Part shown: one piece after another, positions 1 through 8,228 of the stretch | Position numbering within the stretch: position 1 is the stretch's first letter | How the letters are laid out: every line of letters begins with the position of its first letter | From: Acholeplasmataceae bacterium | GTDB lineage: Bacteria; Bacillota_I; Bacilli_A; Acholeplasmatales; Acholeplasmataceae | Assembly: GCA_018400755.1 (NCBI GenBank) | Contig: JAGYLU010000002.1 | Coordinates: 1-64,000, forward strand | Length of the DNA stretch: 64,000 nucleotides | Direction: 5' to 3' | Program-made: the position numbers and the translations under genes | Notes under the pieces: generated by a model | Databases searched by the model: none | Seen by the model: the letters and a program-made list of their open reading frames with translations, nothing else | Told to the model about the DNA's origin: nothing

Positions 1-1
1 C

Positions 2-334
2 GAGGAATACAAAGGGGCATTCCCGTTCTGGCTCGCGCCTGTCCAGGTCAAGGTGTTGCCTGTGAACAACGAGATCCATGGCGAGTATGCGAAAGCGATT
101 GTCCTGAAGATGAACAAGGCGGGATACCGGGTCGAGCTCGATCTTCGTGATGAGAAGCTCGGATACAAGGTGCGGGATGCCCAAACCAACAAGATTCCTT
201 ATACGCTTGTGATTGGGGATCAGGAGATGGAACAACAAAGTGTCACTTACCGAGCGTATCAGTCCAATGAGCAGATCAAGGTCTCCATGGATGAGTTCAT
301 GGCGATGGTTGATGGTGAAATGATTCGGGTCTAA
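2..334 (+). CDS. thrS: threonyl-tRNA synthetase, C-terminal end (partial)
   Basis: Reading begins inside the gene in frame 2 and runs about 110 residues to TAA. The translation opens with the FPFWLAPVQVKVLPV-type strand that starts the anticodon-binding (HGTP) domain of class IIa synthetases. It continues through the GYRVELD and LGYKVRDAQ segments and TLVIGDQE, all typical of ThrS. The enzyme charges tRNA-Thr in the cytoplasm. The catalytic and editing domains lie upstream of the window. The family match is strong because this domain layout and the APVQVKV motif are characteristic. A hairpin terminator follows 25 nt after the stop. Confidence 0.92.
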   Translation, partial: EEYKGAFPFWLAPVQVKVLPVNNEIHGEYAKAIVLKMNKAGYRVELDLRDEKLGYKVRDAQTNKIPYTLVIGDQEMEQQSVTYRAYQSNEQIKVSMDEFMAMVDGEMIRV

Positions 335-358
335 AACACGTAAAGATGTTTTTTAACA

Positions 359-391
359 GACGGGAAGATGTGATGTCTTTCCGTCTTTTTT
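359..391 (+). terminator. intrinsic terminator after thrS
   Basis: A 10-bp stem (GACGGGAAGA pairing with TCTTTCCGTC, one G-U) encloses a 7-nt loop and is followed directly by a run of six T. This is a standard rho-independent terminator closing the thrS transcript. Confidence 0.9.
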
Positions 392-392
392 G

Positions 393-401
393 TGATATAC
401 T
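393..401 (+). promoter_or_regulatory. extended -10 promoter for the ABC exporter operon
   Basis: TG-A-TATACT forms an extended -10 box just after the thrS terminator and about 45 nt before the ATG at 446. No good -35 is visible because that position lies in the terminator stem, which fits an extended -10 promoter. Confidence 0.5.
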
Positions 402-445
402 GTGATTGTTTGAAACGCGAAATCACAACAGAAAGGAATCACACC

Positions 446-1348
446 ATGCTTGAAGTCAAAAACGCAAAAATGATGTATGGCGATCTTGTCGCCGTCGATC
501 ATCTGTCGTTTACGATCAAACCAGGAGATATTTTTGGTCTTCTTGGAACGAACGGGGCCGGGAAAACGACAACATTCAGGATGATCATGGGGTTGCTTGA
601 CCCGACTGAGGGTGAAGTGCTCTATAACGGCCAGAGAGTCGGTTATCACAATGTCAATGAGATTGGCTATATGATTGAGGAGCGCTCTTTGCTCACCAAA
701 ATCACCGTCAAGGAACTGATGCTCTATTTTGGTCAGCTCAAGGACATGAACCCAGCGGTCATTCTCGAACGTCTCGATTATTGGCTTGACCGTTTCCGGA
801 TTCCTGAGTACAAGAACAAGAAAATCAAGGAATTGTCCAAAGGGAACCAGCAGAAAATCCAGTTCATCTCAGCCATCATCAACAGCCCGAAACTCCTTGT
901 CCTAGATGAACCTTTCTCCGGTCTTGATCCGATCAACACGGAGCTTTTTGTCGAGGTCATCAGGGATTTCCAGAAACAAGGCGCGATGGTCGTCTTCTCA
1001 TCCCACCAACTTGATCATGTCGAATCATTTTGTGAGGAAGTCGTTGTCCTTGAAAAAGGGAAAGCGGTCATCGAAGGTCGTCTTGCTGATGTCAAGAGAG
1101 CGTTCAAGAAACACAACATCTTCATTACCGGAGATGCTGATCCGGACCAATTGAGACAGATTGAAGGGGTTCTTGACGTCAGGGAAAACGCCAATGGCCT
1201 GAAAGTCAAAATCGCCGATGAATTTGTCTCCAAAGCGGTCTTTGACTATATCAAGACCTGTGAGAACATCACAAAGTATGATGTTGAGAAAGCATCGCTT
1301 AGCGAGATATTTATTGCAAAGGTGGGACACAGCCATGAAGAAGTTTAA
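446..1348 (+). CDS. ABC transporter ATP-binding protein (NatA/ABC-2 exporter type)
   Basis: A 300-aa cytoplasmic ATPase that powers the membrane partner encoded next. Walker A (GTNGAGKTT) is near residue 37, the signature LSKGNQQK near 133 and Walker B with LLVLDEPFSGLD near 152, followed by the SSHQLDHVE switch histidine. The C-terminal ~80 residues look like the regulatory extension (DUF4162 type) common to ABC-2 exporters such as NatA/YhaQ. The ATG at 446 is preferred over an upstream in-frame ATG at 392 because GAAAGGA sits 8 nt before it and the -10 box lies between the two. The gene overlaps the permease by 14 nt, so translation is probably coupled. The substrate cannot be read from sequence; Na+, drug or peptide export are family possibilities. 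Confidence 0.9.
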   Translation: MLEVKNAKMMYGDLVAVDHLSFTIKPGDIFGLLGTNGAGKTTTFRMIMGLLDPTEGEVLYNGQRVGYHNVNEIGYMIEERSLLTKITVKELMLYFGQLKDMNPAVILERLDYWLDRFRIPEYKNKKIKELSKGNQQKIQFISAIINSPKLLVLDEPFSGLDPINTELFVEVIRDFQKQGAMVVFSSHQLDHVESFCEEVVVLEKGKAVIEGRLADVKRAFKKHNIFITGDADPDQLRQIEGVLDVRENANGLKVKIADEFVSKAVFDYIKTCENITKYDVEKASLSEIFIAKVGHSHEEV

Positions 1349-2609
1349 GTTCCTCGTCTCATTTGGAATCAAGAAACGGATCGCCCGCAAGGCGTTTGTC
1401 ATTGCCAATGTCGTCATTTTCATTCTGATGCTAGGGGTGATCAATATTCCAGCGATCATCGCCCTCTTCTCAGATGATGATGAGACGGCTGAGATGATCA
1501 CCATCCAGGTGGTTGATGAGACCGGCCAGGACAGTTTGGCTGAGACCTTGAACGTCATCTTCAACATGCCTTATGGTGATGAGCCCCGCTATGAGGTGAC
1601 AGCCCTTGAAGGATCTTTGTTCGCACCTGAATCCTTTTGGGAAGAAGAAGACGGCAAGGATGTCACCATTGTCTTCGCGGGTGATTTCAAAGCCCCTGAT
1701 GTCGATATCTATTCCAAACAGGATGGCATCTCGGCGATGCTTTTCAGCCAGATCGAATTGCTCGTGACCGCGAGTCAGATCGAGGATTACCGACCACCGG
1801 TTTTCACCGAGCATTTCGCACCGGATTATGAGGACCCTGAGGCGCGCATGCTCGCCTCAAGTGTCTTGACCGCGTTGCTTGTTCCTTTGTTTCTTCTGGT
1901 CACGATGGGGACACAGTTTGTCGGGGTCGATATCATCGAGGAGAAATCCACGAAAGCGATTGAGACCATCATCGCCTCGGTACCGGCAAAAATCCATTTT
2001 TTCTCCAAGATCACGGCAGCGATTCTCTTTATCCTGATCCAGAGTCTGTTGCTTCTGTCCTATGGGGCAATCGCCTCATTGGTTGCCGGTGCGGCATCCT
2101 CAGGGATTGCCGGACTGCCAGGCGGCACATCACTCTTGTCCTATCTTGGTGAGATGTTTCCCAATTGGCGGTTGATTCTTGTTGTCACGCTGTTCTTCAT
2201 GATTGGGGGCACGGTTCTCTATCTTGTCATTGCCGCCTTCTTTGCCTCGATGGCAACAACCCAAGAAGATTATCAGCAGTTTCAAAGTCCATTGATGTTG
2301 ACGTTGGTGGCGGCATTCTATGTCGGTATCTTCGCCCCGACCGCGGGCGCTTATGGCTTCTTGAAGGTCATGGCGTTTGTTCCGATCTTCACCCCAATCG
2401 TCGCGCCTGTCGCCTATGCCTCTGGGGCGATGACACTGCTCGAAACCGCGATTGCCTTCGTGGTTGTTGGCGGTGTGACAGTGCTTGCTGTCTATCTTGT
2501 GGCACCTGTCTACAAGGTCGCGATTCTCTCTTATGATCAGACCAAGGTGTTCTCAAGAATCGGTGCTTACATCAAGAAGGGATTCCAAAGCAAGAAAAAA
2601 ACGGATTGA
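1335..2609 (+). CDS. ABC-2 type exporter permease (NatB/YhaP-like)
   Basis: A 424-aa integral membrane protein. There is one N-terminal transmembrane helix (about residues 18-40), a large extracytoplasmic domain (about 45-170) rich in acidic residues, and then five or six helices from about 175 to 400. The segment VDIIEEKSTKAIETIIASVP between the first two C-terminal helices is the hallmark ABC-2/NatB motif. The protein forms the channel for the ATPase just upstream. The start at 1335 lies inside the ATPase gene and is chosen because it places a positively charged MKKFKF start before the first helix. The reading frame is open further upstream, but that part overlaps ATPase coding sequence. 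A terminator follows. The exported substrate is unknown. Confidence 0.87.
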   Translation: MKKFKFLVSFGIKKRIARKAFVIANVVIFILMLGVINIPAIIALFSDDDETAEMITIQVVDETGQDSLAETLNVIFNMPYGDEPRYEVTALEGSLFAPESFWEEEDGKDVTIVFAGDFKAPDVDIYSKQDGISAMLFSQIELLVTASQIEDYRPPVFTEHFAPDYEDPEARMLASSVLTALLVPLFLLVTMGTQFVGVDIIEEKSTKAIETIIASVPAKIHFFSKITAAILFILIQSLLLLSYGAIASLVAGAASSGIAGLPGGTSLLSYLGEMFPNWRLILVVTLFFMIGGTVLYLVIAAFFASMATTQEDYQQFQSPLMLTLVAAFYVGIFAPTAGAYGFLKVMAFVPIFTPIVAPVAYASGAMTLLETAIAFVVVGGVTVLAVYLVAPVYKVAILSYDQTKVFSRIGAYIKKGFQSKKKTD

Positions 2610-2668
2610 TCCCGTCCCTGAGATGACTTTGCTCTTCAGAAGTTCTTGAAACAAGATTTTGCATTCAG

Positions 2669-2722
2669 AATGCCTTTCAATGCTTATGTGATGACCACAT
2701 GAGAACGGAAAGGCATTTTTTT
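2669..2722 (+). terminator. intrinsic terminator after the ABC exporter
   Basis: AATGCCTTTC pairs with GAAAGGCATT, a second inner stem (CTTATGTG with CACATGAG) lies within, and seven T follow. This is a long, convincing rho-independent terminator. Confidence 0.88.
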
Positions 2723-2975
2723 CTAGAATGATTGCCTTGTGGTTGTTGGTGGGGTCATTGAGGTGTAAGTTACGTTTGGTGGCAGAAGGGCTTCAAAGAT
2801 TCAATCAAACGCATTCATTGTTCCATGGGTATGTCGGGTTCGCTGGATGGTAGAATACAAAAAGAAAAATCCCAAGGAATAAACCAAAGGATTGTTCCGA
2901 TAAACAGGTATTGTCAGAATCTTGATAAGGCATGGATTGAAAAAGTTTTTTGACGCCCTTTTTCAATGGTGACAA
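2723..2975. other. intergenic stretch with one inverted repeat
   Basis: No open frame of convincing codon content is seen here. The only structure is a perfect 10-bp inverted repeat, ATTGAAAAAG and CTTTTTCAAT at 2936-2967 with a 12-nt loop. It sits directly downstream of the minus-strand lipoprotein gene and probably acts as a weak terminator for it, although the T-run is inside the loop and not after the stem. Confidence 0.45.
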
Positions 2976-3533
2976 TCAATGATCAAAAAATTCATTGTCA
3001 AAGGGGACAGGATTATCTTCATGAGCCACATAGGCATCACCTTCAATCGAGTAATAACCTTGATAAGGATTGATCAACGAGAAGGGCATGCCTACGATAT
3101 TGAAATCGATGGCCATCAGGTAGAGATCGTCTCCTATATCAAAGGACACATCAACGATATCAAGATAGATGTCGTCGCCAATGGTCCCTCCGAGTACTTT
3201 GATTTCGATGATCATGTCTTGCGCAAGCGCACCTTTGTAGATATTAACCACACGGATATCATATACCGTGTAAACAGAGAACCTTTCCTCAGGTTTGACG
3301 CCCTCAATCAGCGGATTTCTAAATGCATCACCATTGATATCCATGGATATGTCAATCATCTCGACCGAGCGAGAGATCACGGTTCCCGCAAAAACGTGAT
3401 CTGCCATATTGACCATATCCGAAAATGTCTGATATGTCTGGTAATCCGAATGGTATTCAACACGGATTGATGATGTGCATCCTACCAAAAAGATAATCAG
3501 TGCGATCACTGCAATTATTGATTTCTTGATCAT
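2976..3533 (-). CDS. hypothetical lipoprotein
   Basis: A 185-aa protein with a lipoprotein signal: MIKKS, a hydrophobic stretch, then the lipobox LVGC with Cys at about residue 19. The mature part begins SSIRVEYHSDYQTY and contains a segment about a membrane-shed or secreted beta-rich domain (DMVNMADHVFAGTV, YDIRVVNIYKG, ILGGTIGDD-like strands). I do not recognise a named family; similar short lipoproteins with an ADHVFAGTV-like motif are common in Bacillota and have no assigned role. AAGGAGGAAAG lies 7 nt before the ATG, so expression is likely good. It stands alone between an exporter operon and a decayed region. Confidence 0.75.
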   Translation of the reverse strand: MIKKSIIAVIALIIFLVGCTSSIRVEYHSDYQTYQTFSDMVNMADHVFAGTVISRSVEMIDISMDINGDAFRNPLIEGVKPEERFSVYTVYDIRVVNIYKGALAQDMIIEIKVLGGTIGDDIYLDIVDVSFDIGDDLYLMAIDFNIVGMPFSLINPYQGYYSIEGDAYVAHEDNPVPFDNEFFDH

Positions 3534-3617
3534 TTGGAACTTTCCTCCTTATCACTTGTGCCTCTAAACGACGATCATAGTCGATCAAAGGTCAATGTCC
3601 ATGTCGTTTTCTATGGC

Positions 3618-4062
3618 CTATAATGCATCGTGCCAAGCAAGCGCATCATAAGCATCAGTATCATGTTTGACACCATGACCGAATACGAAGAAAACACTAA
3701 AAAACAGCAACAACGAACCTTTGACAAGCATTTGTAGCAATGAGACCCCCATGAAGACCCAATAGATTGTCCTAAATTCATAATACCATGTGATATTTAA
3801 AATATCAATTCAAATAGGCTTTTGACTCATGTTGAGGTTCAGAACAATCAAGTCTCTAGACGGAAATCAACGGAATTAAGCTCATCTGGACAAGGACAAG
3901 AAGAACAATCTGTCGTTGACCGATAGGTTTTTTTACAGTGTCTTGGCAACAAAGATGCGACAGGATGACCGAAACAAGAAAAAAAGCACTCAAAAAGATC
4001 ATGATGAGCGCATTTTGAATCAATGAAGACCAGCCTTGGCATGTGACCTCGTGAATGAACAC
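3618..4062 (-). pseudogene. probable remnant of a small membrane protein gene
   Basis: Two minus-strand frames carry hydrophobic, protein-like sequence interrupted by stops. From 4062 to 3856 one frame reads a 68-residue stretch with two helix-like segments (ALIMIFLSAFFLVSVIL and IVLLVLVQMSLIPL). From about 3810 to 3618 another frame reads DILNITWYYEFRTIYWVFMG and then LLLFFSVFFVFGHG. No start codon with a ribosome-binding site opens either part, and in-frame stops separate them. I infer a frameshifted and decaying membrane-protein gene. It could also be chance hydrophobic translation of AT-rich spacer DNA. The rest of the 3534-4107 gap shows nothing else I can support. Confidence 0.3.
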
Positions 4063-4107
4063 AAGACTGATTATTCTGCTTTAAAAAAACAAGCGCTCAA
4101 CCCTGGC

Positions 4108-4875
4108 TCAATACATATCCTCGATGTTGACGCTTTCCCCGCGATCGATCAGTTCACGCTTGATCGCCGGGTGAATGGTGTAGCTGTTTGTTGAACTCGA
4201 CGTCCGGATGATGCCTTTGGAGGTGCCAATCAGACGGATCTTGCCTGACCCTCGTTGGACTTCTCTGGTGCTGAAGCGGAAAATGTCAGCAGATGGTTCT
4301 CTGCGCACGGTGATTGTGGTCCGGTATGTGGTATGGCGACCTTTGGTCTCGTGTCTGAGGACGAGCTTGCCCTTGTGGTCTTGGTCGCTTAGGACGTCTA
4401 GATCCTGATCGAGGAAGAATACGGATGATCTGATACCATGTTTGATGGTATCGGGGTCATCTTCAACCCGGGATCGATCAAAACGTTGATCATGAACGAT
4501 CATCAATCGATGATTGATCCATGCCGATGTGCGCTTATGCTCGACGTAGATGGTCATCTCACCATCGATGGTGGTATCGAGATAGGTGACAGTCTTGGGG
4601 GTCGCCTTGATGATCAGGATCACAAGGGCCATGATCACGAGGGTGATGAGAATGAAAATCAGAAAGAATGACCTGAAAAATGATGTGTACGCCGGTTCAC
4701 CATAGGATACCGGAGTCCCGTTGATGGTGAGGTCGAACCGAAGGACATAGAGCACAGCAAAGACAGAAAAGACAATACCCAGAGCGGGGATAAATGACAA
4801 TAGAAAGATTTTTGATATGGTGTTCTTGCTGGTGATACGGGCGTGTCGGATGCGTCTTAAATCATTAAGAGTCAT
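4108..4875 (-). CDS. membrane protein of unknown function, two TM helices
   Basis: A 255-aa protein with two transmembrane segments near residues 23-46 (IFLLSFIPALGIVFSVFAVL) and 68-90 (FLIFILITLVIMALVILII). They are joined by a short exposed loop with NGTPVSYG. A C-terminal domain of about 160 residues, rich in charge and beta-type pattern (SSVFFLDQDLDVLSD, TTYRTTITVRRE), probably lies in the cytoplasm. I do not recognise a family. Its ATG overlaps the ptsI stop by 4 nt and AAGGAG lies upstream, so it is the third gene of the crr-ptsI operon. Position alone does not show that it works with the PTS. Confidence 0.7.
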   Translation of the reverse strand: MTLNDLRRIRHARITSKNTISKIFLLSFIPALGIVFSVFAVLYVLRFDLTINGTPVSYGEPAYTSFFRSFFLIFILITLVIMALVILIIKATPKTVTYLDTTIDGEMTIYVEHKRTSAWINHRLMIVHDQRFDRSRVEDDPDTIKHGIRSSVFFLDQDLDVLSDQDHKGKLVLRHETKGRHTTYRTTITVRREPSADIFRFSTREVQRGSGKIRLIGTSKGIIRTSSSTNSYTIHPAIKRELIDRGESVNIEDMY

Positions 4876-6593
4876 GATTGTTCTCCTTCTTGAATGGATG
4901 TCAAAATCTCTATGACTTGCTCTTCAGAGACAGATGAGACAACGTCAATCAATTGCTTCCGGATAGGATTCAGATCCGTCTCGTGAAGCGCTTTTCGCAT
5001 CGGTAGGATATAGGACGGCACCATCGAAAGCGAGGTGACGCCAAAGGCCAATAACATGGGTGCGCAAAGGTGATCAGAGGCCATCTCACCACAGACAGAG
5101 ACCGGAATCCGATGTTTGAGGGCGGCATCCGTCACCATCCGGATCAATTTCAAGATGGCCGGATGAAGTGGTTGATAAAGATAGCTCAGATCTTCGTTTG
5201 TGCGGTCGGCCGCGAAAGTGTACTGAATCAGATCATTGGTGCCGATCGAGAAGAAATCAACGTGTCTTGCGATAACGTCAGCGATGAGTGCGCTAGAGGG
5301 AACCTCGATCATCACCCCCAAAGGGACATCTTTCTTGTGAGTGATGCCTTCCTTGGCGAGGTCATTCATGACGCCTTTGGCGATGTCTTTGGCCCAAAGG
5401 ACGTCTTGAAGGGTTGTGACCATCGGGAACATGATTGACATGTCACCAACAACCGATGCCCGGTAAAGGGCCCTGAGTTGGGTCTGAAAGACCTCTTTGT
5501 GGTCATAACAAAGTCTCAGTGCCCGTTTGCCCAGAAAAGGGTTTGACTCACTCGGCTGAGATAAATAGGATAGTGGTTTGTCGCCACCGATATCGATGGT
5601 CCGGATGACGACCGGCTTCTCCTTCATGGCCTTGAGCACCCTGACATAGGCATCCATCTGTTCGTCTTCAGTAGGCGGTTGGGCGCGGTTGACGTATAGG
5701 AACTCGGTTCTGAACAGTCCGATACCTTCGGCGTCGCCATCAATGACACTGGCAAGATCAGATTCTGACTGGATGTTTGCCGAGAGTTTCACTAGGGTCT
5801 GATCCTTGGTGAGTGTCGGTTCACCCCGGAAGACTTCAAGGGAGGAAATCTCACTTGTGAGATCAAGGATTTTCGCTTCATAGAGATCGATGACATCCTG
5901 ATCCGGTTCGACTAGGACATCGCCATCGGACCCATCGATGACCAAGGTGTCACCGCTGGCGACATAACTTAAGACATCTTTGATGCCAAAGACAGCCGGA
6001 ATGCCCAGCAAACGGGCGATAATCGCGCTGTGCGATGTTTTTCCACCTTTGGCAAGGACAATGCCGCGGATGTATCTGGGATCGATCCTGACCATTTCTG
6101 ACGCATTGATGTCTTCGGCGACAATGATGACGTGTTCCTTGAAAGAGGCGAAATCGACAATCGTCTGGTCAAGGAAATTCCTGAGGGTCCGCATCGTGAC
6201 ATCCTTGATGTCGGAAATTCGTTCCCTTAAGTAGGGGTCATCAATCATCTCGAAGCGGGCGATGTATTGGTCCTTGACGACATCGATGGCATGCGTCGCG
6301 GTGACGTGCTCACTATTGATCAGGTTTTCGACCATGGCGTTGGCCTCGATATCGGCAGCGATCATCTTCTGGGCTTCAAAAATGCGCGCGGTGTCTTCGT
6401 CAAAGGTTTCTTTGGCAGATTGGATCAGACGGGACAGTTGTTCCTCTGACTTATGGACAGCAACCCGAAAACGCCTGACTTCCTCGATGGGATCATCAAT
6501 GGTTCTACGGCTGGTATCGATTTTGATGGTTTCTAGCTTCATGGCCTCGCTGATGGCGATGCCGTGATTGATGGCGATGCCTTTGAACTGCAT
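4872..6593 (-). CDS. ptsI: phosphoenolpyruvate-protein phosphotransferase (PTS Enzyme I)
   Basis: A 573-aa cytoplasmic enzyme that autophosphorylates from PEP and passes phosphate to HPr, the first step of sugar uptake by the phosphotransferase system. The N-terminal HPr-binding helices are followed by the swivelling domain with the active-site His in GGKTSHSAIIAR near residue 188. The PEP-binding barrel carries RTEFLYVNR, SIMFPMV, SIGTNDLIQYT and the catalytic CGEMASD near residue 500. Length matches the family (about 570 aa). I place the start at the ATG giving MQFKGIAINHG, since a longer reading adds 14 residues without homology. It lies 22 nt behind crr. No HPr gene is in the window. Confidence 0.95.
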   Translation of the reverse strand: MQFKGIAINHGIAISEAMKLETIKIDTSRRTIDDPIEEVRRFRVAVHKSEEQLSRLIQSAKETFDEDTARIFEAQKMIAADIEANAMVENLINSEHVTATHAIDVVKDQYIARFEMIDDPYLRERISDIKDVTMRTLRNFLDQTIVDFASFKEHVIIVAEDINASEMVRIDPRYIRGIVLAKGGKTSHSAIIARLLGIPAVFGIKDVLSYVASGDTLVIDGSDGDVLVEPDQDVIDLYEAKILDLTSEISSLEVFRGEPTLTKDQTLVKLSANIQSESDLASVIDGDAEGIGLFRTEFLYVNRAQPPTEDEQMDAYVRVLKAMKEKPVVIRTIDIGGDKPLSYLSQPSESNPFLGKRALRLCYDHKEVFQTQLRALYRASVVGDMSIMFPMVTTLQDVLWAKDIAKGVMNDLAKEGITHKKDVPLGVMIEVPSSALIADVIARHVDFFSIGTNDLIQYTFAADRTNEDLSYLYQPLHPAILKLIRMVTDAALKHRIPVSVCGEMASDHLCAPMLLAFGVTSLSMVPSYILPMRKALHETDLNPIRKQLIDVVSSVSEEQVIEILTSIQEGEQS

Positions 6594-6615
6594 GACGTCA
6601 CGTCCTCTTTTTAGA

Positions 6616-7050
6616 TCATGTGATGGAAAGATCATAGCGTCCTTCGTGCATTTGAGTCACGGTGACGCGGTTTTTTTCAGGGAATACCAAGAAAACCGTC
6701 AAGGCATTTGTTCCTTGACCGATCTCTTTTCCGGTGTAGGTGATCAGAGTCTCTCCTTCTCGGACAGTGTCGCCAGGGGCGACATGGGCGTTCAAGGCAT
6801 CTCCTCTGATGGCCTCACTTCCAAATCCGATGTGGATCATGAGATCGAGACCATGTGTGGTTCTCATCATGATCAGATGATGGGAGGGAAACAGTGCTGT
6901 GATGATGCCATCGGTGGGGCTTATGAATTGATGGCCTAGCGGCTCAATCACAAAACCCGGGCCCAAGAGACCGGCACCAAACGTTTCTTCAGATGTTGTG
7001 CTGATGTCACTGACCGGACCTGAGACCGGCATGATGATTGAAGTGGTCAA
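6616..7050 (-). CDS. crr: PTS glucose-type EIIA component
   Basis: About 144 aa, the normal size of an isolated EIIA(Glc) domain. It accepts phosphate from HPr and donates it to sugar permeases. Visible family features are the PVSGPVSDIS start, GPGFVIEPLG, SPTDGIITALFPSHHL with the first conserved His, and LDLMIHIGF with the phosphorylated His near the middle. I choose a TTG start at 7050 because AAAGAGGTG lies 5 nt before it. An in-frame ATG at 7077 lies only 4 nt from the -10 box at 7082-7087, so a normal transcript would begin at about that ATG. It is the first gene of crr-ptsI-membrane protein and is divergent from mrp. Confidence 0.93.
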   Translation of the reverse strand: MTTSIIMPVSGPVSDISTTSEETFGAGLLGPGFVIEPLGHQFISPTDGIITALFPSHHLIMMRTTHGLDLMIHIGFGSEAIRGDALNAHVAPGDTVREGETLITYTGKEIGQGTNALTVFLVFPEKNRVTVTQMHEGRYDLSIT

Positions 7051-7081
7051 ATCAACACCTCTTTTTTTATCTTTCATTCTT

Positions 7082-7111
7082 ATTATAACGGAAATCACGG
7101 CAAACAGACAA
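7082..7111 (-). promoter_or_regulatory. promoter of the crr-ptsI operon
   Basis: On the minus strand TTGTCT (7106-7111), an 18-nt spacer and a perfect TATAAT (7082-7087) form a sigma-A type promoter. Transcription would start near 7075, which decides in favour of the TTG start of crr at 7050. Confidence 0.72.
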
Positions 7112-7118
7112 ATGGATT

Positions 7119-7132
7119 CCTTGTGCGCAAGG
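7119..7132. promoter_or_regulatory. inverted repeat between divergent crr and mrp promoters
   Basis: CCTTG-TGCG-CAAGG is a perfect 5-bp-arm inverted repeat lying between the two divergent promoters. It could be an operator for either side; no regulator is identified. Confidence 0.3.
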
Positions 7133-7156
7133 GAACACATTCGACTGATGATTTGT

Positions 7157-7162
7157 TATAAT
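7157..7162 (+). promoter_or_regulatory. -10 box of mrp
   Basis: A perfect TATAAT 20 nt before the mrp ATG; the -35 position (AACACA) is poor. Confidence 0.55.
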
Positions 7163-7182
7163 GGATGCGAGGTGACTAACAC

Positions 7183-8184
7183 ATGACAACATACGATGAA
7201 TTGAAAAAGAAACTTGAGGCCATCATTGATCCCGGGTTCAACAAACCTTTGGGTGAGGTCAAAGGGATCAGAAAACTCGTGGTCGGACCGACCGGGGTCG
7301 TCGAACTTGAGGTTGACCTCAAGGATTTGAAGACCAATGAACAAAAAGTCAAGATCGAGATTGTCAAACTCGTCAAGGTCGAACTCGGATTTCCGGGCAT
7401 CAAGGTCCAGTTTTCTGAAAGCGTCTTTGTCCCTGAAGGTGAGAAGCCTATCAGATATCTTGCTGTCGCATCCGGAAAAGGTGGCGTCGGAAAATCAACC
7501 GTGACCGCCAATCTTGCCCAAGCGTTGATCAGACAGGGCAAGAAGGTCGGTATCATTGACGCCGACGTTTATGGTGCGAGTATTCCCCATGTCTTGAAAC
7601 TAGAGATCAAACCCTTGTCTTCAACCGCTGATGAGAAGATGATCCCGTTACAAAAAGACGGTATCGAAGTGGTCTCGACCGAGTTCTTCATGCCGCCTGA
7701 AAAACCTTTGATGTGGCGGGGACCGATGCTAGGCAAGATGCTTGTCCACTTCTTCGGAGGGGTCAAATGGCAAGATGACATCGATCTGATCCTGATTGAC
7801 TTGCCGCCTGGAACCGGCGATGTCGCCCTTGATGTCAAGACATATGTGCCACTCAGCAAGGTCATGGTGGTGACAACACCACACGAGAATGCCTCGGCAA
7901 TTGCCATCAAGGCGGGTTATGGGGCCCAACACATCGGTCATGAGGTGATTGGTGTGGTTGAGAACATGAGCTATTATCTGAACACCTGCAACAACACCCG
8001 CGATTATATCTTTGGAGAAGGCGGTGGACCACTGGTTGCCAAGAAGCTTGGGGTGCCTTTGTTGGGCCAAATACCAATTGCGAGACCACTGTCGAAGGGA
8101 TACATCTTCGAAGGCAACGAACCCGTTGGTAAAATCTATGATGCCTTGGCCAAATCAGTGCTTGTTGCCATGGCGATCGAATAA
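7183..8184 (+). CDS. mrp: Mrp/ApbC-type P-loop ATPase (Fe-S carrier family)
   Basis: A 333-aa protein. Residues 1-85 form the DUF59/MIP18 domain and residues 86-333 the MinD-like ATPase with the deviant Walker A GKGGVGKST near residue 101, then DADVYGASIP and IDLPPGTGD. Members store and deliver Fe-S clusters in the cytoplasm. The usual CxxC that bridges a cluster between two subunits, expected after NMSY, is not present. This protein reads NMSYYLNTCNNTRDYIFG and has a single Cys there, so cluster binding may be altered. GAGGTGA precedes the ATG. It is a single-gene unit ended by a terminator shared with the gcv operon. Confidence 0.92.
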   Translation: MTTYDELKKKLEAIIDPGFNKPLGEVKGIRKLVVGPTGVVELEVDLKDLKTNEQKVKIEIVKLVKVELGFPGIKVQFSESVFVPEGEKPIRYLAVASGKGGVGKSTVTANLAQALIRQGKKVGIIDADVYGASIPHVLKLEIKPLSSTADEKMIPLQKDGIEVVSTEFFMPPEKPLMWRGPMLGKMLVHFFGGVKWQDDIDLILIDLPPGTGDVALDVKTYVPLSKVMVVTTPHENASAIAIKAGYGAQHIGHEVIGVVENMSYYLNTCNNTRDYIFGEGGGPLVAKKLGVPLLGQIPIARPLSKGYIFEGNEPVGKIYDALAKSVLVAMAIE

Positions 8185-8198
8185 AAGGCAAGACCAAA

Positions 8199-8227
8199 CA
8201 AAAGGGACCGGATTTCGGTCCCTTTTT
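8199..8227. terminator. bidirectional terminator between mrp and gcvPB
   Basis: AAAGGGACCG pairs with CGGTCCCTTT around a 5-nt loop. T follows on the plus strand and A precedes on the left, so it can serve both converging transcripts. Confidence 0.88.
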
Positions 8228-8228
8228 C

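Noticed and set aside
2979-3470. 163-codon plus-strand frame opposite the small lipoprotein
   Set aside because: It is the reverse shadow of the lipoprotein gene; it lacks a ribosome-binding site and protein-like pattern.
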